The notes beneath the pieces are model-generated. The model did no database searches. It saw only the letters and a program-made list of their open reading frames with translations, and had not been told where the DNA came from. Of a DNA stretch of 64,000 bases, positions 35,719 to 44,873 are shown piece after piece. Numbering within the stretch: the stretch's first letter is position 1; each line of letters opens with the position of its first letter. The DNA comes from Nitrospinia bacterium (GTDB lineage: Bacteria > Nitrospinota > Nitrospinia > Nitrospinales > JAJDAT01). The position numbers and the translations under genes are program-made. The DNA is taken from contig JAJDAT010000049.1 of the NCBI GenBank assembly GCA_029261715.1, positions 372,001-436,000 on the forward strand, given 5' to 3'.

Positions 35719-36079
35719 CTTTTTGTTAAGTGGATCACACTTTTATTGGATTAATTTTTTTTAATACAATAAACCGTCAAATTTTATCCATGGGTTGGCG
35801 GGCGGATTTTTTTCATTAATGTTTTATTAAAATAAATCATTAAAAATTGTTAATTTTCAATGGTTTTCTTGGTTTTTTAAGTTTGTTGAAAGTTTATAAA
35901 AAGATACAGTTAGTGACAAAATGTTGACATAGTTTGTTTTGATGCTTTAGGAAGTTGTTTTTACTTTCTCTTTACTCGGCTAAAATCAAGGGTATTTTGA
36001 AATTTTGTTTTTGGCATGATACTTGCTTAATAAATTAGTAAAGTCAAAAAAATTTCTGATTTTTAAGAAAGGAAAAGCC
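35719..36079 (+). other. Gene-free region carrying the sigma-54 promoter
   Basis: 361 bp between two cNMP-binding paralogues. It is AT-rich, with no hairpin terminator after the first gene. It contains the sigma-54-type promoter described separately; no other element was recognised. Confidence 0.5.
36012..36026 (+). promoter_or_regulatory. Sigma-54 (RpoN) promoter
   Basis: TGGCATGATACTTGC matches the -24/-12 consensus, with GG and GC separated by exactly 10 nt and TTGCT at -12. Transcription would start near 36038, which excludes an in-frame upstream start at 36023 and supports the ATG at 36080. Confidence 0.8.
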
Positions 36080-36496
36080 ATGAGCTCAAAATATACACTT
36101 AAAAAAGGTCAAGTTCTTTTTAAAGAAGGAAGTTTTAGCGATGCTGCGTTTATCATTGAGTCTGGTAAGGTTGAAATTTCCGTCAATAATAGTGGTGGGC
36201 AAAAAACAGTAATCGGGGTTTTAAAAGATAACGATATAGTTGGTGAAATGGGTTTGATAGATGGTAACCCTAGATGCGCAACTGTTACCGCTATAAGTGA
36301 CGTAAAAATTAAAGAAATAACCCGAGAACAATTTGAAACTTTATCTCGGACAAATCCAAACGCTGTAATGCCGATTTTAAAGGTTTTATCTAAACGGTTA
36401 CGCGATACTTTGAAAATGATGATGGATATGGCCAAAAAAGATAGTAATAAAAATAGAATGCAGAAAATTAAGTTGGACGGTTCTGTTTCTATATAG
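36080..36496 (+). CDS. Standalone cyclic-nucleotide-binding domain protein (paralogue 3, sigma-54 driven)
   Basis: 138 aa from the ATG at 36080, chosen because AAAGGAAA precedes it and the sigma-54 promoter would start transcription at about 36038. One cNMP-binding domain with cassette VGEMGLIDGNPRCATVTA and the common end NPNAVMPILKVLSKRLRDTLK, then a Lys-rich tail (KKDSNKNRMQK). No output domain. A strong terminator follows. Sigma-54 control implies an activator ATPase elsewhere and a conditional role. Confidence 0.88.
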   Translation: MSSKYTLKKGQVLFKEGSFSDAAFIIESGKVEISVNNSGGQKTVIGVLKDNDIVGEMGLIDGNPRCATVTAISDVKIKEITREQFETLSRTNPNAVMPILKVLSKRLRDTLKMMMDMAKKDSNKNRMQKIKLDGSVSI

Positions 36497-36516
36497 ATTT
36501 ATCTCTACCTCATCTT

Positions 36517-36555
36517 AAAAAAAAGGCCTTCCTACCCTAGTAAAGGCCTTTTATT
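36517..36555. terminator. Intrinsic terminator, usable in both directions
   Basis: AAAAGGCCTT (36521-36530) pairs with AAGGCCTTTT around a loop rich in CCTA. Flanked by A8 on the left and TTTATTTT on the right. It ends the paralogue-3 transcript. Confidence 0.88.
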
Positions 36556-36680
36556 TTAAGAAGCTCTTCTTTCTTCTTCTTCTTTTATTTATTCCCTCAA
36601 GCTAAAACCGACTAATAGGTTTTTAAATCCCATTTCAATTATTTGAATTTTCGCTACTTATTGCGAGTTGAAGCTAATGG

Positions 36681-38075
36681 ATGCGGCAATTTTTGCCGTT
36701 TAACAAGTATCTATTTGTCTTTCAAGAATCCTATTTCGATTATTTTTGGTTTTTATCTTTAATGTTTAAACTTCACTCACAAAATTTTTTATTTTTTATC
36801 GCTTTTTTTGTCATTAGCCTTTTTGTTCAAGGTATTAATTTTTCAGAAGCGGCTAAATCAAAATCAGGCGATAAGAAAGCTGAAAAAATTGTTCCTGTGG
36901 TAGTAAGTGAAATTCAAAATTTTTCCAATGTTGAAAAGATAGAACTCCCGGGTACCGTTATTCCTTGGGCAATCACAAGTCTCGCGGCGGAAATTGATAG
37001 TCGTGTTGACAAAATTTATGTTAACGAGGGAGATTTTGTTAAAAAAGGTGATTTTTTAATTCAACTTCGGACCCGACCTCTAGAATTAGGGCTAGAGCTC
37101 GCTAAAGCCGAAAAAAAACGGATTTTTAACAAACTTGAGGAATTGCTGACTGGAACAAGAGAAGAGGTTCTTGCCGCATCTCAAGCTTCTGTCCGTCAAA
37201 CACACGCTCGATTGCGACTGACATGGAATGAGTTTCAGAGGATTAAAAAATTATATGAAGAAGGCGTTTTGAGCGTAAACGACTATGATAACGCCAAAGC
37301 TTTAACTCAAGAGGCACGAGCCCGATTTGACGAAAAGAAATCGCAGTGGCAAGAATTTAAAACAGGTCCGCGTATTGAGAGAATTAAGCAGGAAAAGGCA
37401 AGCCTTGCCGGCGCCGAAGCGCGAATTCAGATCATTGAAGACCAAATCGATAGAGCTGGGATAAGAGCTCCGTTCGATGGTTTTGTGATTAAAAAAGATA
37501 CAGAAGTGGGGCAGTGGCTTGAAAAAGGTGATTCAGGATTAACCATGATAGCGATCAATCCAGCGAAGGTCGAAGTGAATTTGCCTCAATCTTATTTTGA
37601 TCGAGTCCAAAATAAAACTCCTGCAACGGTTATTTTAGAATCGCGAGATTCAAATAAAGAAGATTTGAAATTCCAAGGCCAAGTAGTTGAGAAGATTTAT
37701 TCTGGAGATCAGGCATCGCGTACATTTCCTGTTCGGATCAAAGTTGATAACCCAAATGCTGAAATTGCCATGGGAATGTCGGTACAAGTCGAACTACAAT
37801 CTACCCAAAAACAACTTAACAGGTTTTATGTTCCTAAAGATGCATTGGTCAGAACGCCTGATGACGTTTTTATATGGGTTATTCGAACCAAAAATGGAAA
37901 TAGCCTTACGGCTGAAAAAGTTCAAATAAAACCAGGTAATCAGTTTAATAGTCTGGTCGCGATAGTAGCAAACAAGCCAAACGCATTTAAGACAGGAGAT
38001 AGAGTTGTAGTTCAGGGTAATGAAAGACTACGACCTGGTAGCAACGTTTCTATCATTCAATCGATTCCAGAGTAA
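36681..38075 (+). CDS. RND efflux periplasmic adaptor (membrane fusion protein)
   Basis: 464 aa from the first ATG. An internal ATG at 36762 (MFKLHSQNFLFFIAFFVISLF) begins directly at the signal peptide and may be the true start; neither has a good ribosome site. HlyD/AcrA layout: lipoyl halves (DKIYVNEGDFVKKGDFLIQL and IRAPFDGFVIKKDTEVGQWLEKGD), a long alpha hairpin between them, a beta-barrel domain and a membrane-proximal domain. It links the inner-membrane pump to an outer-membrane channel. Three bases before the pump gene. Confidence 0.92.
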   Translation: MRQFLPFNKYLFVFQESYFDYFWFLSLMFKLHSQNFLFFIAFFVISLFVQGINFSEAAKSKSGDKKAEKIVPVVVSEIQNFSNVEKIELPGTVIPWAITSLAAEIDSRVDKIYVNEGDFVKKGDFLIQLRTRPLELGLELAKAEKKRIFNKLEELLTGTREEVLAASQASVRQTHARLRLTWNEFQRIKKLYEEGVLSVNDYDNAKALTQEARARFDEKKSQWQEFKTGPRIERIKQEKASLAGAEARIQIIEDQIDRAGIRAPFDGFVIKKDTEVGQWLEKGDSGLTMIAINPAKVEVNLPQSYFDRVQNKTPATVILESRDSNKEDLKFQGQVVEKIYSGDQASRTFPVRIKVDNPNAEIAMGMSVQVELQSTQKQLNRFYVPKDALVRTPDDVFIWVIRTKNGNSLTAEKVQIKPGNQFNSLVAIVANKPNAFKTGDRVVVQGNERLRPGSNVSIIQSIPE

Positions 38076-38078
38076 TTT

Positions 38079-41000
38079 ATGAAATTGGTCGAAGAATCTC
38101 TGAAATATGGCGTGACTGTAGCGGTTGGAGTCATTCTCATCTTAATGTTTGGTTTGTTATCTCTTTTTCGGATACCCGTACAATTGGTTCCCGACGTGAG
38201 CCAACCTGAATTAACCGTAACCACCACCTGGCCAGGAGCAACCCCCGAAGAAATTGAGCGAGATATAGTCGGAGAACAGGAAAAGCATCTCAAGTCCATT
38301 GTCGGGTTGACGGAGATGAAAAGTTTATCTCAGTCAGGTCGCGCGGAAGTCTACCTAACGTTTCGAACGGGAGCTAACTTGCAGGAAATTCTTGTTCGCA
38401 CCTCAAATGCCCTCCAACAAGTTTCGTCCTACCCAGAAGATGTAGACGAACCAATAATTAAAACTGTTAACGTTTCTGACAGACCCATCGGCTGGTTTGT
38501 ATTACAGCCGTTACCAGGTTTGGAAGACAAAGTGAATGTCTATCATTTTCATGATTTTGCCATAGATAAAATTAAAACTCGGTTTGAGAGAATTCCTGGA
38601 GTCTCTGATAGCGCAGTGCGAGGTGGGAGCCCGCTTGAGGTTCAAGTAACTTTTAATCCCGATGCTTTGGCGGAAAGAAAATTAAGCATTTTTGATTTGC
38701 GCGAAGTTCTGCGGAGACAGAATAAAAATTTAAGCGGCGGCGATTTTGACGAAGGCAAACGCAGATATATTGTGCGAACTCAGGGAGAGTTTACAAGTGT
38801 AGAGGATATTGAAAATGCCATCTTGCGGCAAGAGGATGGTCGAACCGTATATGTCAAAGATGTTGCTGAGGTAAACGTTGATTATGACGAATTAAGAGAC
38901 TACGTAAGACATAATGGCTTACCAGGAATAGCGGTAAACGCGAGAAGAGAACTAGGATCGAACATACTTTCTGTAATGAAAGAATTAAAGAAAGTAAAAG
39001 AGGAACTCAATGAAAACCTCCTTCGTCCTCTGGGTGTTCAATTAGTTCAAACGGCAGATAAAACAGAGTATATTTCGCGATCAATCCGCATGGTTCAAAT
39101 TAATCTAGTTTTAGGCGGGATTTTCGCCATTCTGATTTTACTTCTCTTTCTTCGGAGTTTATACAGCACTCTTGTCGTAGCCATTGCCATTCCCATTAGT
39201 GTGGTTGGATCGTTTTTAATCATCACTCTTATGGGACGAACGATAAACGTAATTATGTTGGCGGGTATGGCGTTTGCCGTTGGGATGGTGGTTGACGCTT
39301 CTATCATTGTTTTAGAGAACATCTATCGACATATGCATATGGGGAAATCGCCAGGGAAGGCCGCCTTAGATGGAGCCAGCGAAGTTTGGGGGGCAATTCT
39401 AGCGACTACTTTAACGACTCTGGTTGTCTTTGTTCCAATATTGTTTATTGAAGAGGAAGTGGGGCAACTTTTTCGAGATATTGCCGTTGCGGTTAGCGCA
39501 TCTGTAACGTTGTCTATGATCGTTAGTATTTTAGTCATTCCCGCTTTGAGCCAGAAGTTTTTAAAATATGAAAAGGTTTCCGAGGTAAATTCGCTTTCGT
39601 TTTTAAGAAAAGCGTCTCAGAATTTATTTGGCATTGTTCCATTGGCTAATCGATTTACTGATTTTGTAGTAGCGTCGCTTAAAACCTTGTTCCGTTCTTC
39701 CAGCGTTCAATGGTTGGTGGTATTGGGATTGACGATTTTACCTGTTTTAGCCGCATGGAATATGGTTCCTAAAACAGAATATCTACCGGAGGGAGACCAA
39801 AACGTTATTTTAGGGTTAATGATTCCTCCTCAAGGTTACAACATTCAAGAAGCGCATCGTTTAGGGCGAGAGTTGGAGAAAGTCTATAAACCTTATTGGG
39901 AAGCTCAACCAGGCAGCGCTGAAGAAGCAAAGCTGGATGGTCCGGCAGTGCGTAATTTTTTATTTATTGGAAGTAGGGGAAGGTTATTCACAATTGTGAA
40001 AGCCAAAGATCCGGAACGTTCCAGAGAATTGATTCCAGTTTTGAAAAATCAATTATCAAAGGTCCCAGGAGTGATCTCTATAACCCGTCAATTATCGTTA
40101 CTCTCCAGCGCCTTGCGAGGCACTAGAGGAATAGAGATAAATATTATGGGACCTGATCTCCGGAAATTGACTTCAATGACAAAAGATGCTTTTTTCAAGC
40201 TAAAAAAGCTGATGCCAGGAGCTCAGATTCGTCCCGTTCCCGGAATGGAATTAGGACAACCTCAAATACAGATTTATCCAAGATGGCAAGAAATAGCGGA
40301 AATGAATGTGGATGTTTTTGAGCTTGGATATTCTGTTGCCGCTTTAGTGGATGGGGTTTATGCAGACGAAGTGTATCTCAACCCAGAAAAAGTCGATGCT
40401 CCTTACCTACCTAGAGATGGTGTTGATCTCATTTTGGAAAGTAGAGAGAAGGATGTTGAAAAAACTCAAGACATCGACAAAATGATTATCCATACCCGAT
40501 TAGGAAATGCCGTTCCCTTAAGCAGTATCGCTCGAATGGAAGAAATAGTAAGCTCTGAACAAATTCAACATTATGAGAGAGAACGGTCAATTACATTGGA
40601 AGTTGTACCTCCAGCCAAAATGCCTTTGGAAGAAGGAATTAGGATAGTTAAAGAAGAGGTTATCCAGCCTCTTACAGAAAGGGGCGAATTGTCAGGAGGT
40701 TATTCTATACGGCTTACCGGAAATGCGGACAAACTAGAAAAAACGCGTCAAGCTATGTCAGGCAATTTCCTATTGGCAATTATTATCACCTACCTTTTAT
40801 TAGCCGTTTTGTTCCAACATTGGGGTTTTCCTTTGATCATTATGCTCAGCGTTCCACTGGCTGGCGTAGGTGGAATATTTGGATTATGGTTATTAAACCA
40901 GTTTGTGCTTCAACCATTAGATATTTTAACAATGCTGGGGTTTGTTATCTTGATAGGCGTGGTCGTCAACAATGCCATTCTAATAATTTACCAAGCTTTG

Positions 41001-41258
41001 CTTAATTTGCGAGAGCAAAAAATGCCAGTTCAAGAAGCGATTTTGGAAAGCGTTCGTACCCGTATCCGTCCTATTTTTATGAGTACTTTTACAAGTATAT
41101 TTGGTTTATTACCTTTAGTTGTTATCCCAGGAGCAGGTACGGAAATGTATCGTGGGATAGGGGTTGTAATACTTTCAGGTTTGTTTTTGAGCGCTCTGTT
41201 TACTCTAGTTTTAATTCCATGTCTTATGAACCTCACCACTCGGCAAAGCCGAATTTGA
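38079..41258 (+). CDS. RND-family efflux transporter, permease subunit
   Basis: 1059 aa AcrB/MexF-type pump with twelve expected membrane helices, two large periplasmic loops, and the signature GMAFAVGMVVDASIIVLENIYRH in TM4 (proton-relay Asp present). The second half has the GFVILIGVVVNNAILIIY repeat. Periplasmic porter segments include RFERIPGVSDSAVRGG. Starts 3 bp after the adaptor stop, so co-translated. No TolC-type channel follows, so it must use one encoded elsewhere. Substrate not predictable. Confidence 0.95.
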   Translation: MKLVEESLKYGVTVAVGVILILMFGLLSLFRIPVQLVPDVSQPELTVTTTWPGATPEEIERDIVGEQEKHLKSIVGLTEMKSLSQSGRAEVYLTFRTGANLQEILVRTSNALQQVSSYPEDVDEPIIKTVNVSDRPIGWFVLQPLPGLEDKVNVYHFHDFAIDKIKTRFERIPGVSDSAVRGGSPLEVQVTFNPDALAERKLSIFDLREVLRRQNKNLSGGDFDEGKRRYIVRTQGEFTSVEDIENAILRQEDGRTVYVKDVAEVNVDYDELRDYVRHNGLPGIAVNARRELGSNILSVMKELKKVKEELNENLLRPLGVQLVQTADKTEYISRSIRMVQINLVLGGIFAILILLLFLRSLYSTLVVAIAIPISVVGSFLIITLMGRTINVIMLAGMAFAVGMVVDASIIVLENIYRHMHMGKSPGKAALDGASEVWGAILATTLTTLVVFVPILFIEEEVGQLFRDIAVAVSASVTLSMIVSILVIPALSQKFLKYEKVSEVNSLSFLRKASQNLFGIVPLANRFTDFVVASLKTLFRSSSVQWLVVLGLTILPVLAAWNMVPKTEYLPEGDQNVILGLMIPPQGYNIQEAHRLGRELEKVYKPYWEAQPGSAEEAKLDGPAVRNFLFIGSRGRLFTIVKAKDPERSRELIPVLKNQLSKVPGVISITRQLSLLSSALRGTRGIEINIMGPDLRKLTSMTKDAFFKLKKLMPGAQIRPVPGMELGQPQIQIYPRWQEIAEMNVDVFELGYSVAALVDGVYADEVYLNPEKVDAPYLPRDGVDLILESREKDVEKTQDIDKMIIHTRLGNAVPLSSIARMEEIVSSEQIQHYERERSITLEVVPPAKMPLEEGIRIVKEEVIQPLTERGELSGGYSIRLTGNADKLEKTRQAMSGNFLLAIIITYLLLAVLFQHWGFPLIIMLSVPLAGVGGIFGLWLLNQFVLQPLDILTMLGFVILIGVVVNNAILIIYQALLNLREQKMPVQEAILESVRTRIRPIFMSTFTSIFGLLPLVVIPGAGTEMYRGIGVVILSGLFLSALFTLVLIPCLMNLTTRQSRI

Positions 41259-41718
41259 CTCATTTTTAACAAATCTATTATTTCTCGACTTCGTTAAAAT
41301 TTTCTTGGGTATAAATATTGAGATGCAGTTTGGCCATCTTTAATTGCAATTTTAATAAAAAATCCCATAATCCTCCTATTTACTGTGACTTACATTTGGG
41401 ATACAATAGCCCCGGAAAGTGGTGTTTAAGTAAATTAAAATTTTTGGCGATAAATCAAATAATAGCTCTTACCTTTGACCATATACAATATACGCCTCAA
41501 AGAAGCACAACGAAAAAATCTCTAGATTTAAATATTTATGAGGAATCAAGGAGGCGAAATTGTTGGACAAAATCCTTACTTTCTTCTTAAAATGAGGTAT
41601 GGATAGTTTTCGTAGCGAAAATGGTTACGAAAGGGCCAATTATTCTCTTCCATTTTGGTATAGATGAAAAGGAAGCATTTCCTTCCAAATAAAATAAACT
41701 TGTTGTCGATTATATAAA
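41259..41718. other. Gene-poor stretch with a possible 11-codon ORF
   Basis: 460 bp without a convincing gene. The only notable element is an AAGGAGG site at about 41548 followed by a short frame TTG-TTG-GAC to TGA (MLDKILTFFLK). It could be a leader peptide for the glycosyltransferase gene at 41719, or chance. No hairpin or tRNA was seen. Confidence 0.3.
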
Positions 41719-42519
41719 ATGAAAACCGAAACGCTTGAACCTGGAGAGTCCATTGCTTCAGGTGACAATCCGGGTTCTTCAAAAGAGAAAAAATCCTCTA
41801 TGTCCCCTGTTAGTGATGTCTTGATTATTATGCCTGCCTTTAATGAAGAGCTAAATATAGGCAGTGTATTAGAAGATATCTATAAGGAAGCTCCGGGAAT
41901 ACCCGTATTGGTAATTAACGATGGCTCCGGAGATAAGACTGCGGAAATTGCGACTAAAACGGGCGCTGAGGTTATCACACTACCCTATAATTCAGGCTAT
42001 GGCGTTGCCCTTCAAACGGGATTCGTTTATGCCCACCAAAGAAAAATTCCAATTGTAATCCAAATGGATTCAGACGGTCAACATGACGCGCGATTCATTA
42101 AAACTTTGATTGAAGAAATAAGAAAGCCCGATACAGATGTTGTTATAGGATCTAGATTCCTAGGGGCCTGCGAATATAAAGCTGGGCTTTTAAAGAGAGC
42201 TGGAATGCTGTTTTTTGGCGCCATTGCATCTCTTATTGTAGGAAGAAAAGTTACGGACCCAACTTCAGGTTTTCAAGCGGCGAAAGGTAAAGCCATTGAA
42301 TTTGCCGCTAGTGATTTTTATCCTCCTGATTATCCTGATGCGGATTTCATTATTTTACTTCATAGGCATGGTTTTAAAGTGAAAGAAATACCTGTCGCTA
42401 TGCGTCCCAACGCTCAAAATAAAACAATGCATCGAGGCCATAAAACTTTGTATTACGTTTTTAAAATGGGACTCTCTATTGTTGTAACCTTATTAAGGAA
42501 AAAGCCAGAATCTAAATGA
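41719..42519 (+). CDS. Family 2 glycosyltransferase (polyprenyl-phosphate sugar transferase type)
   Basis: 266 aa GT-A enzyme. After a Ser/Pro/Glu-rich leader of about 28 residues comes VLIIMPAFNEELNIGSVL, then VINDGSGDKT, QMDSDGQHD (metal-binding DSD) and DPTSGFQAAKG. This pattern is typical of dolichol/polyprenyl-phosphate mannose synthases. A second ATG at codon 28 could be the start. Overlaps the DUF2304 gene by 4 bp, a pairing often seen for lipid-linked sugar synthesis. Confidence 0.9.
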   Translation: MKTETLEPGESIASGDNPGSSKEKKSSMSPVSDVLIIMPAFNEELNIGSVLEDIYKEAPGIPVLVINDGSGDKTAEIATKTGAEVITLPYNSGYGVALQTGFVYAHQRKIPIVIQMDSDGQHDARFIKTLIEEIRKPDTDVVIGSRFLGACEYKAGLLKRAGMLFFGAIASLIVGRKVTDPTSGFQAAKGKAIEFAASDFYPPDYPDADFIILLHRHGFKVKEIPVAMRPNAQNKTMHRGHKTLYYVFKMGLSIVVTLLRKKPESK

Positions 42520-42917
42520 TGCCTCCAAAGATTAAAATCATTGCCATTTTAATTTGCGTTTTTTTACTTTCGTACGTTTTTGAACTTGTGCGTCGAAAGC
42601 ATTTAACGGAAGAATATTCTTTAGGATGGTTAGTAACGGGTGTCTCTATGCTAACTCTTTCTATTTTTGAAGATTTACTAAAGTGGATTTCTGATTTAGT
42701 GGGCGCCACTTTATTTACGTCTACTTTATTTTTTTTCGGTTTAGTTTTTTTAATGGTCATATGTCTTCATTTTTCAATTCGTATTTCAGCGTTGACGAAT
42801 CAAGTCAGAAGGTTAACCCAGCATGTTGCAATCCTCGATACGGAAAAAGAAAATTTACGTAAAGCCTTAGGTGATCCGTCTTTTGAAGATGTTGCTCCAC
42901 GTCGAGGAAAATTTTGA
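42516..42917 (+). CDS. DUF2304 membrane protein
   Basis: 133 aa with three predicted membrane helices (KIKIIAILICVFLLSYVFEL; EDLLKWISDLVGATLFTST; LFFFGLVFLMVICLHFSI) and a C-terminal charged coil. The RRKHLTEEYSLGWL motif between TM1 and TM2 is typical of DUF2304. It overlaps the upstream GT2 gene by ATGA, so it is translationally coupled. It probably assists or anchors the glycosyltransferase (family-context inference). Confidence 0.88.
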   Translation: MMPPKIKIIAILICVFLLSYVFELVRRKHLTEEYSLGWLVTGVSMLTLSIFEDLLKWISDLVGATLFTSTLFFFGLVFLMVICLHFSIRISALTNQVRRLTQHVAILDTEKENLRKALGDPSFEDVAPRRGKF

Positions 42918-42975
42918 AAGCCAGAAGAAAAATTTCACTCTACCCGCCAATTAAAGCCTTTTTTTAAAACTCCCC

Positions 42976-44112
42976 TTGCGAATTTTAAGAACTATTGAAA
43001 CTTTTTTGCCCTATGTTTGCGGGCCCGTTAATCAAGCCTTCCAAATTTCAAACAGATTAGAATCGTTAGATATAGCTTCTCCTGTTTTAACAACTTATTG
43101 TGATATTGAACCAGGACTGCCTTCGCAAACGTTAATCGAAAAAGTAAAAGTAACTCGTTTTAAAAATCAATTCCGGTTGATGCGCTATTGCGTTAGTCTT
43201 GGCATGGCGAAGGATCTGAAAAATTTTGACATACTGCACGCCCATAACTATCGAAATTTTCAAAGCGACTTAGGTCTTTTATTCGCAGGTTTGCGAAGGA
43301 AGCCTTTTATACTTAATACGCATGGATCGCTATTAGGCTATAAAAAATACCTGCCAAAAGGAATGCCTCAAGTTCCATATGAAATATACGATAAATTAAC
43401 CTTTAAGTCGGTTGCGCGTCGCGCTGATGCGATTGTTGTTTCGTCTGAGTTTGAGAGAAATGACGCTATTGAGTTTGGGATTGATTTAAACAAAATTCAT
43501 GTGATTCCAATGGGAATCGATTTGCCGCGTGTTTCTACAGAAAAGAAAAAAACAAACGGGAGTCCATTACGACTCTTATTTGTTGGTCGATTAGCAAGAG
43601 TTAGGCGTGTGGAACTATTGATTAAAGCTCTTAGCCTGATGGATTTCCCCGTTTTAGCCACTATAGTTGGAGGCGAAGAAGAGACGGCAAGCGTAGCAAA
43701 AGGGGGATATGTCAACGAGTTAAAAAAACTCGTAGAAGAATTAAAAATTGAAGAAAAAGTTGAATTCGTTGGCCCAAAAACTAAAGAAGAACTGTGTGCG
43801 TATTATTCGAAGTCGGATATTTTTATTTATCCCTCATTATATGAAAACTTTGGACAGCCTATCTTGGAAGCCGCCGCCGCCGGTTTGCCAATAATTTCAA
43901 CGAATGTGGGAGTCGCAAGAGAAATTGTAATAGAATCTGAGACAGGGTTTATCGTTTCAGACGAACCAAAAGCAATTGCCGCTCGCGTTTGCGATTTGAT
44001 GAATGTGGAAACGCGAAAACAGATGGGAGAAAAGATGAAGCAAAAAGTTGTGGCAGATTTTGGTTGGGAGATGGTAATGCAAAAATATATTAAGTTGTAT
44101 AATTCTTTTTAG
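42976..44112 (+). CDS. Family 4 glycosyltransferase
   Basis: 378 aa GT-B enzyme starting at TTG 42976 with no clear ribosome site. N-terminal acceptor domain (RTIETFLPYVCGPVNQAFQIS), then the GT4 domain: LLFVGRLARVRRVELLIKAL, VEFVGPKTKEELCAYYSKSDIFIYPSLYENFGQPILEAAAAGLPIIST with the E-x7-E catalytic motif. It probably adds a hexose in cell-surface glycan synthesis together with the upstream GT2/DUF2304 pair. Confidence 0.9.
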   Translation: MRILRTIETFLPYVCGPVNQAFQISNRLESLDIASPVLTTYCDIEPGLPSQTLIEKVKVTRFKNQFRLMRYCVSLGMAKDLKNFDILHAHNYRNFQSDLGLLFAGLRRKPFILNTHGSLLGYKKYLPKGMPQVPYEIYDKLTFKSVARRADAIVVSSEFERNDAIEFGIDLNKIHVIPMGIDLPRVSTEKKKTNGSPLRLLFVGRLARVRRVELLIKALSLMDFPVLATIVGGEEETASVAKGGYVNELKKLVEELKIEEKVEFVGPKTKEELCAYYSKSDIFIYPSLYENFGQPILEAAAAGLPIISTNVGVAREIVIESETGFIVSDEPKAIAARVCDLMNVETRKQMGEKMKQKVVADFGWEMVMQKYIKLYNSF

Positions 44113-44126
44113 TTGTTATTGAAAGC

Positions 44127-44219
44127 TTACTGTCCAAATAAAGCGATCCCCAAAGCTATTGCCGAATATACAACGCAGAAAACACAAGCAAACACTCTTC
44201 CTTTAAGTAAATTATTCAT
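44127..44219 (-). CDS. Possible 30-aa membrane peptide
   Basis: ATG at 44219, TAA at 44129-44127. The peptide begins MNNLLKGRVFACVF and is one hydrophobic helix with Lys/Arg at the cytosolic end. The nearest purine-rich site is about 18 nt upstream, inside the end of the preceding gene, so the initiation signal is weak. It lies 14 bp after the minus-strand cNMP-binding gene and could be its last cistron. Confidence 0.35.
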   Translation of the reverse strand: MNNLLKGRVFACVFCVVYSAIALGIALFGQ

Positions 44220-44233
44220 TTTTGCGTTTTTAT

Positions 44234-44827
44234 TTAACCTTCCTTTAGAATATCGTTTATCTCTCCTATTAGAGACCTGATTTCTGTTTGGTTATTGGTA
44301 AATTCTTCTTGAGTCTTCTTTTGAGATTGAGCTTGAGCAAGGGCGGCTTTTCTTTTTTCATTTTCGTAAATCAATTCTAGTTCTTTTTTTAGTTTTAAAA
44401 TAAACTCGTCTTTCTTTTCGACTCTTCGAATTAAAACTTGGATAAAACGGTCTTTAAATTTGCTGGAAATATGAGGTTCAAGACTGCGTAGTAAATCTCC
44501 GTCTAATTTTAAACAAATAACCTCACCTTGCGCGATGACATTAGAGCTTCGCTGTTTTTGAGCTAAAAAAGCCATTTCGCCAATGACGGCGCCAGAACGT
44601 AAAGTGTTGATGACCGATTTCGGAGCTTGGTCTTGAGTTACGATAGCGTTGCCCGCAAGTATTATGAATATCGAATGGTCGTCTTCGCCTTGAGTAATGA
44701 GGTTAGTTCCATTTTGAAACTTTATAATATTGCTGGAGCAAGAGGCTATGGTTTCTTTCTCTTCTTTTGAGAAAATCTCAAAAAAAGGAAATTGTTCCAT
44801 TATTTCAACGTGATTATGATCGCTCAA
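44234..44827 (-). CDS. Cyclic-nucleotide-binding domain protein with C-terminal coiled coil (paralogue 4)
   Basis: 197 aa from a TTG at 44827, preceded by AGAGAGGAAAAA; a longer frame reaches 44935 but would overlap the upstream gene with no ribosome site. The Crp-type beta-roll (FPFFEIFSKEEKETIASCSS, FQNGTNLITQGEDDHSIFIIL, cassette VIGEMAFLAQKQRSSNVIA) occupies about residues 8-125. It is followed by a Lys/Glu/Gln-rich coiled coil. More divergent than the three small paralogues. Encoded after an exported protein on the same strand. Confidence 0.85.
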   Translation of the reverse strand: MSDHNHVEIMEQFPFFEIFSKEEKETIASCSSNIIKFQNGTNLITQGEDDHSIFIILAGNAIVTQDQAPKSVINTLRSGAVIGEMAFLAQKQRSSNVIAQGEVICLKLDGDLLRSLEPHISSKFKDRFIQVLIRRVEKKDEFILKLKKELELIYENEKRKAALAQAQSQKKTQEEFTNNQTEIRSLIGEINDILKEG

Positions 44828-44873
44828 TTTTTTCCTCTCTATTAGTAAGTTGAGTTTTTTGAGATTTAAAAAA

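Noticed and set aside
36023-36079. Upstream start for the third cNMP-binding gene
   Set aside because: It lies before the predicted sigma-54 transcription start (about 36038), so it cannot be in the transcript.
41318-41590. 90-codon plus-strand frame between the RND pump and GT2 gene
   Set aside because: No ribosome site, no domain-like pattern, composition like non-coding AT-rich DNA.
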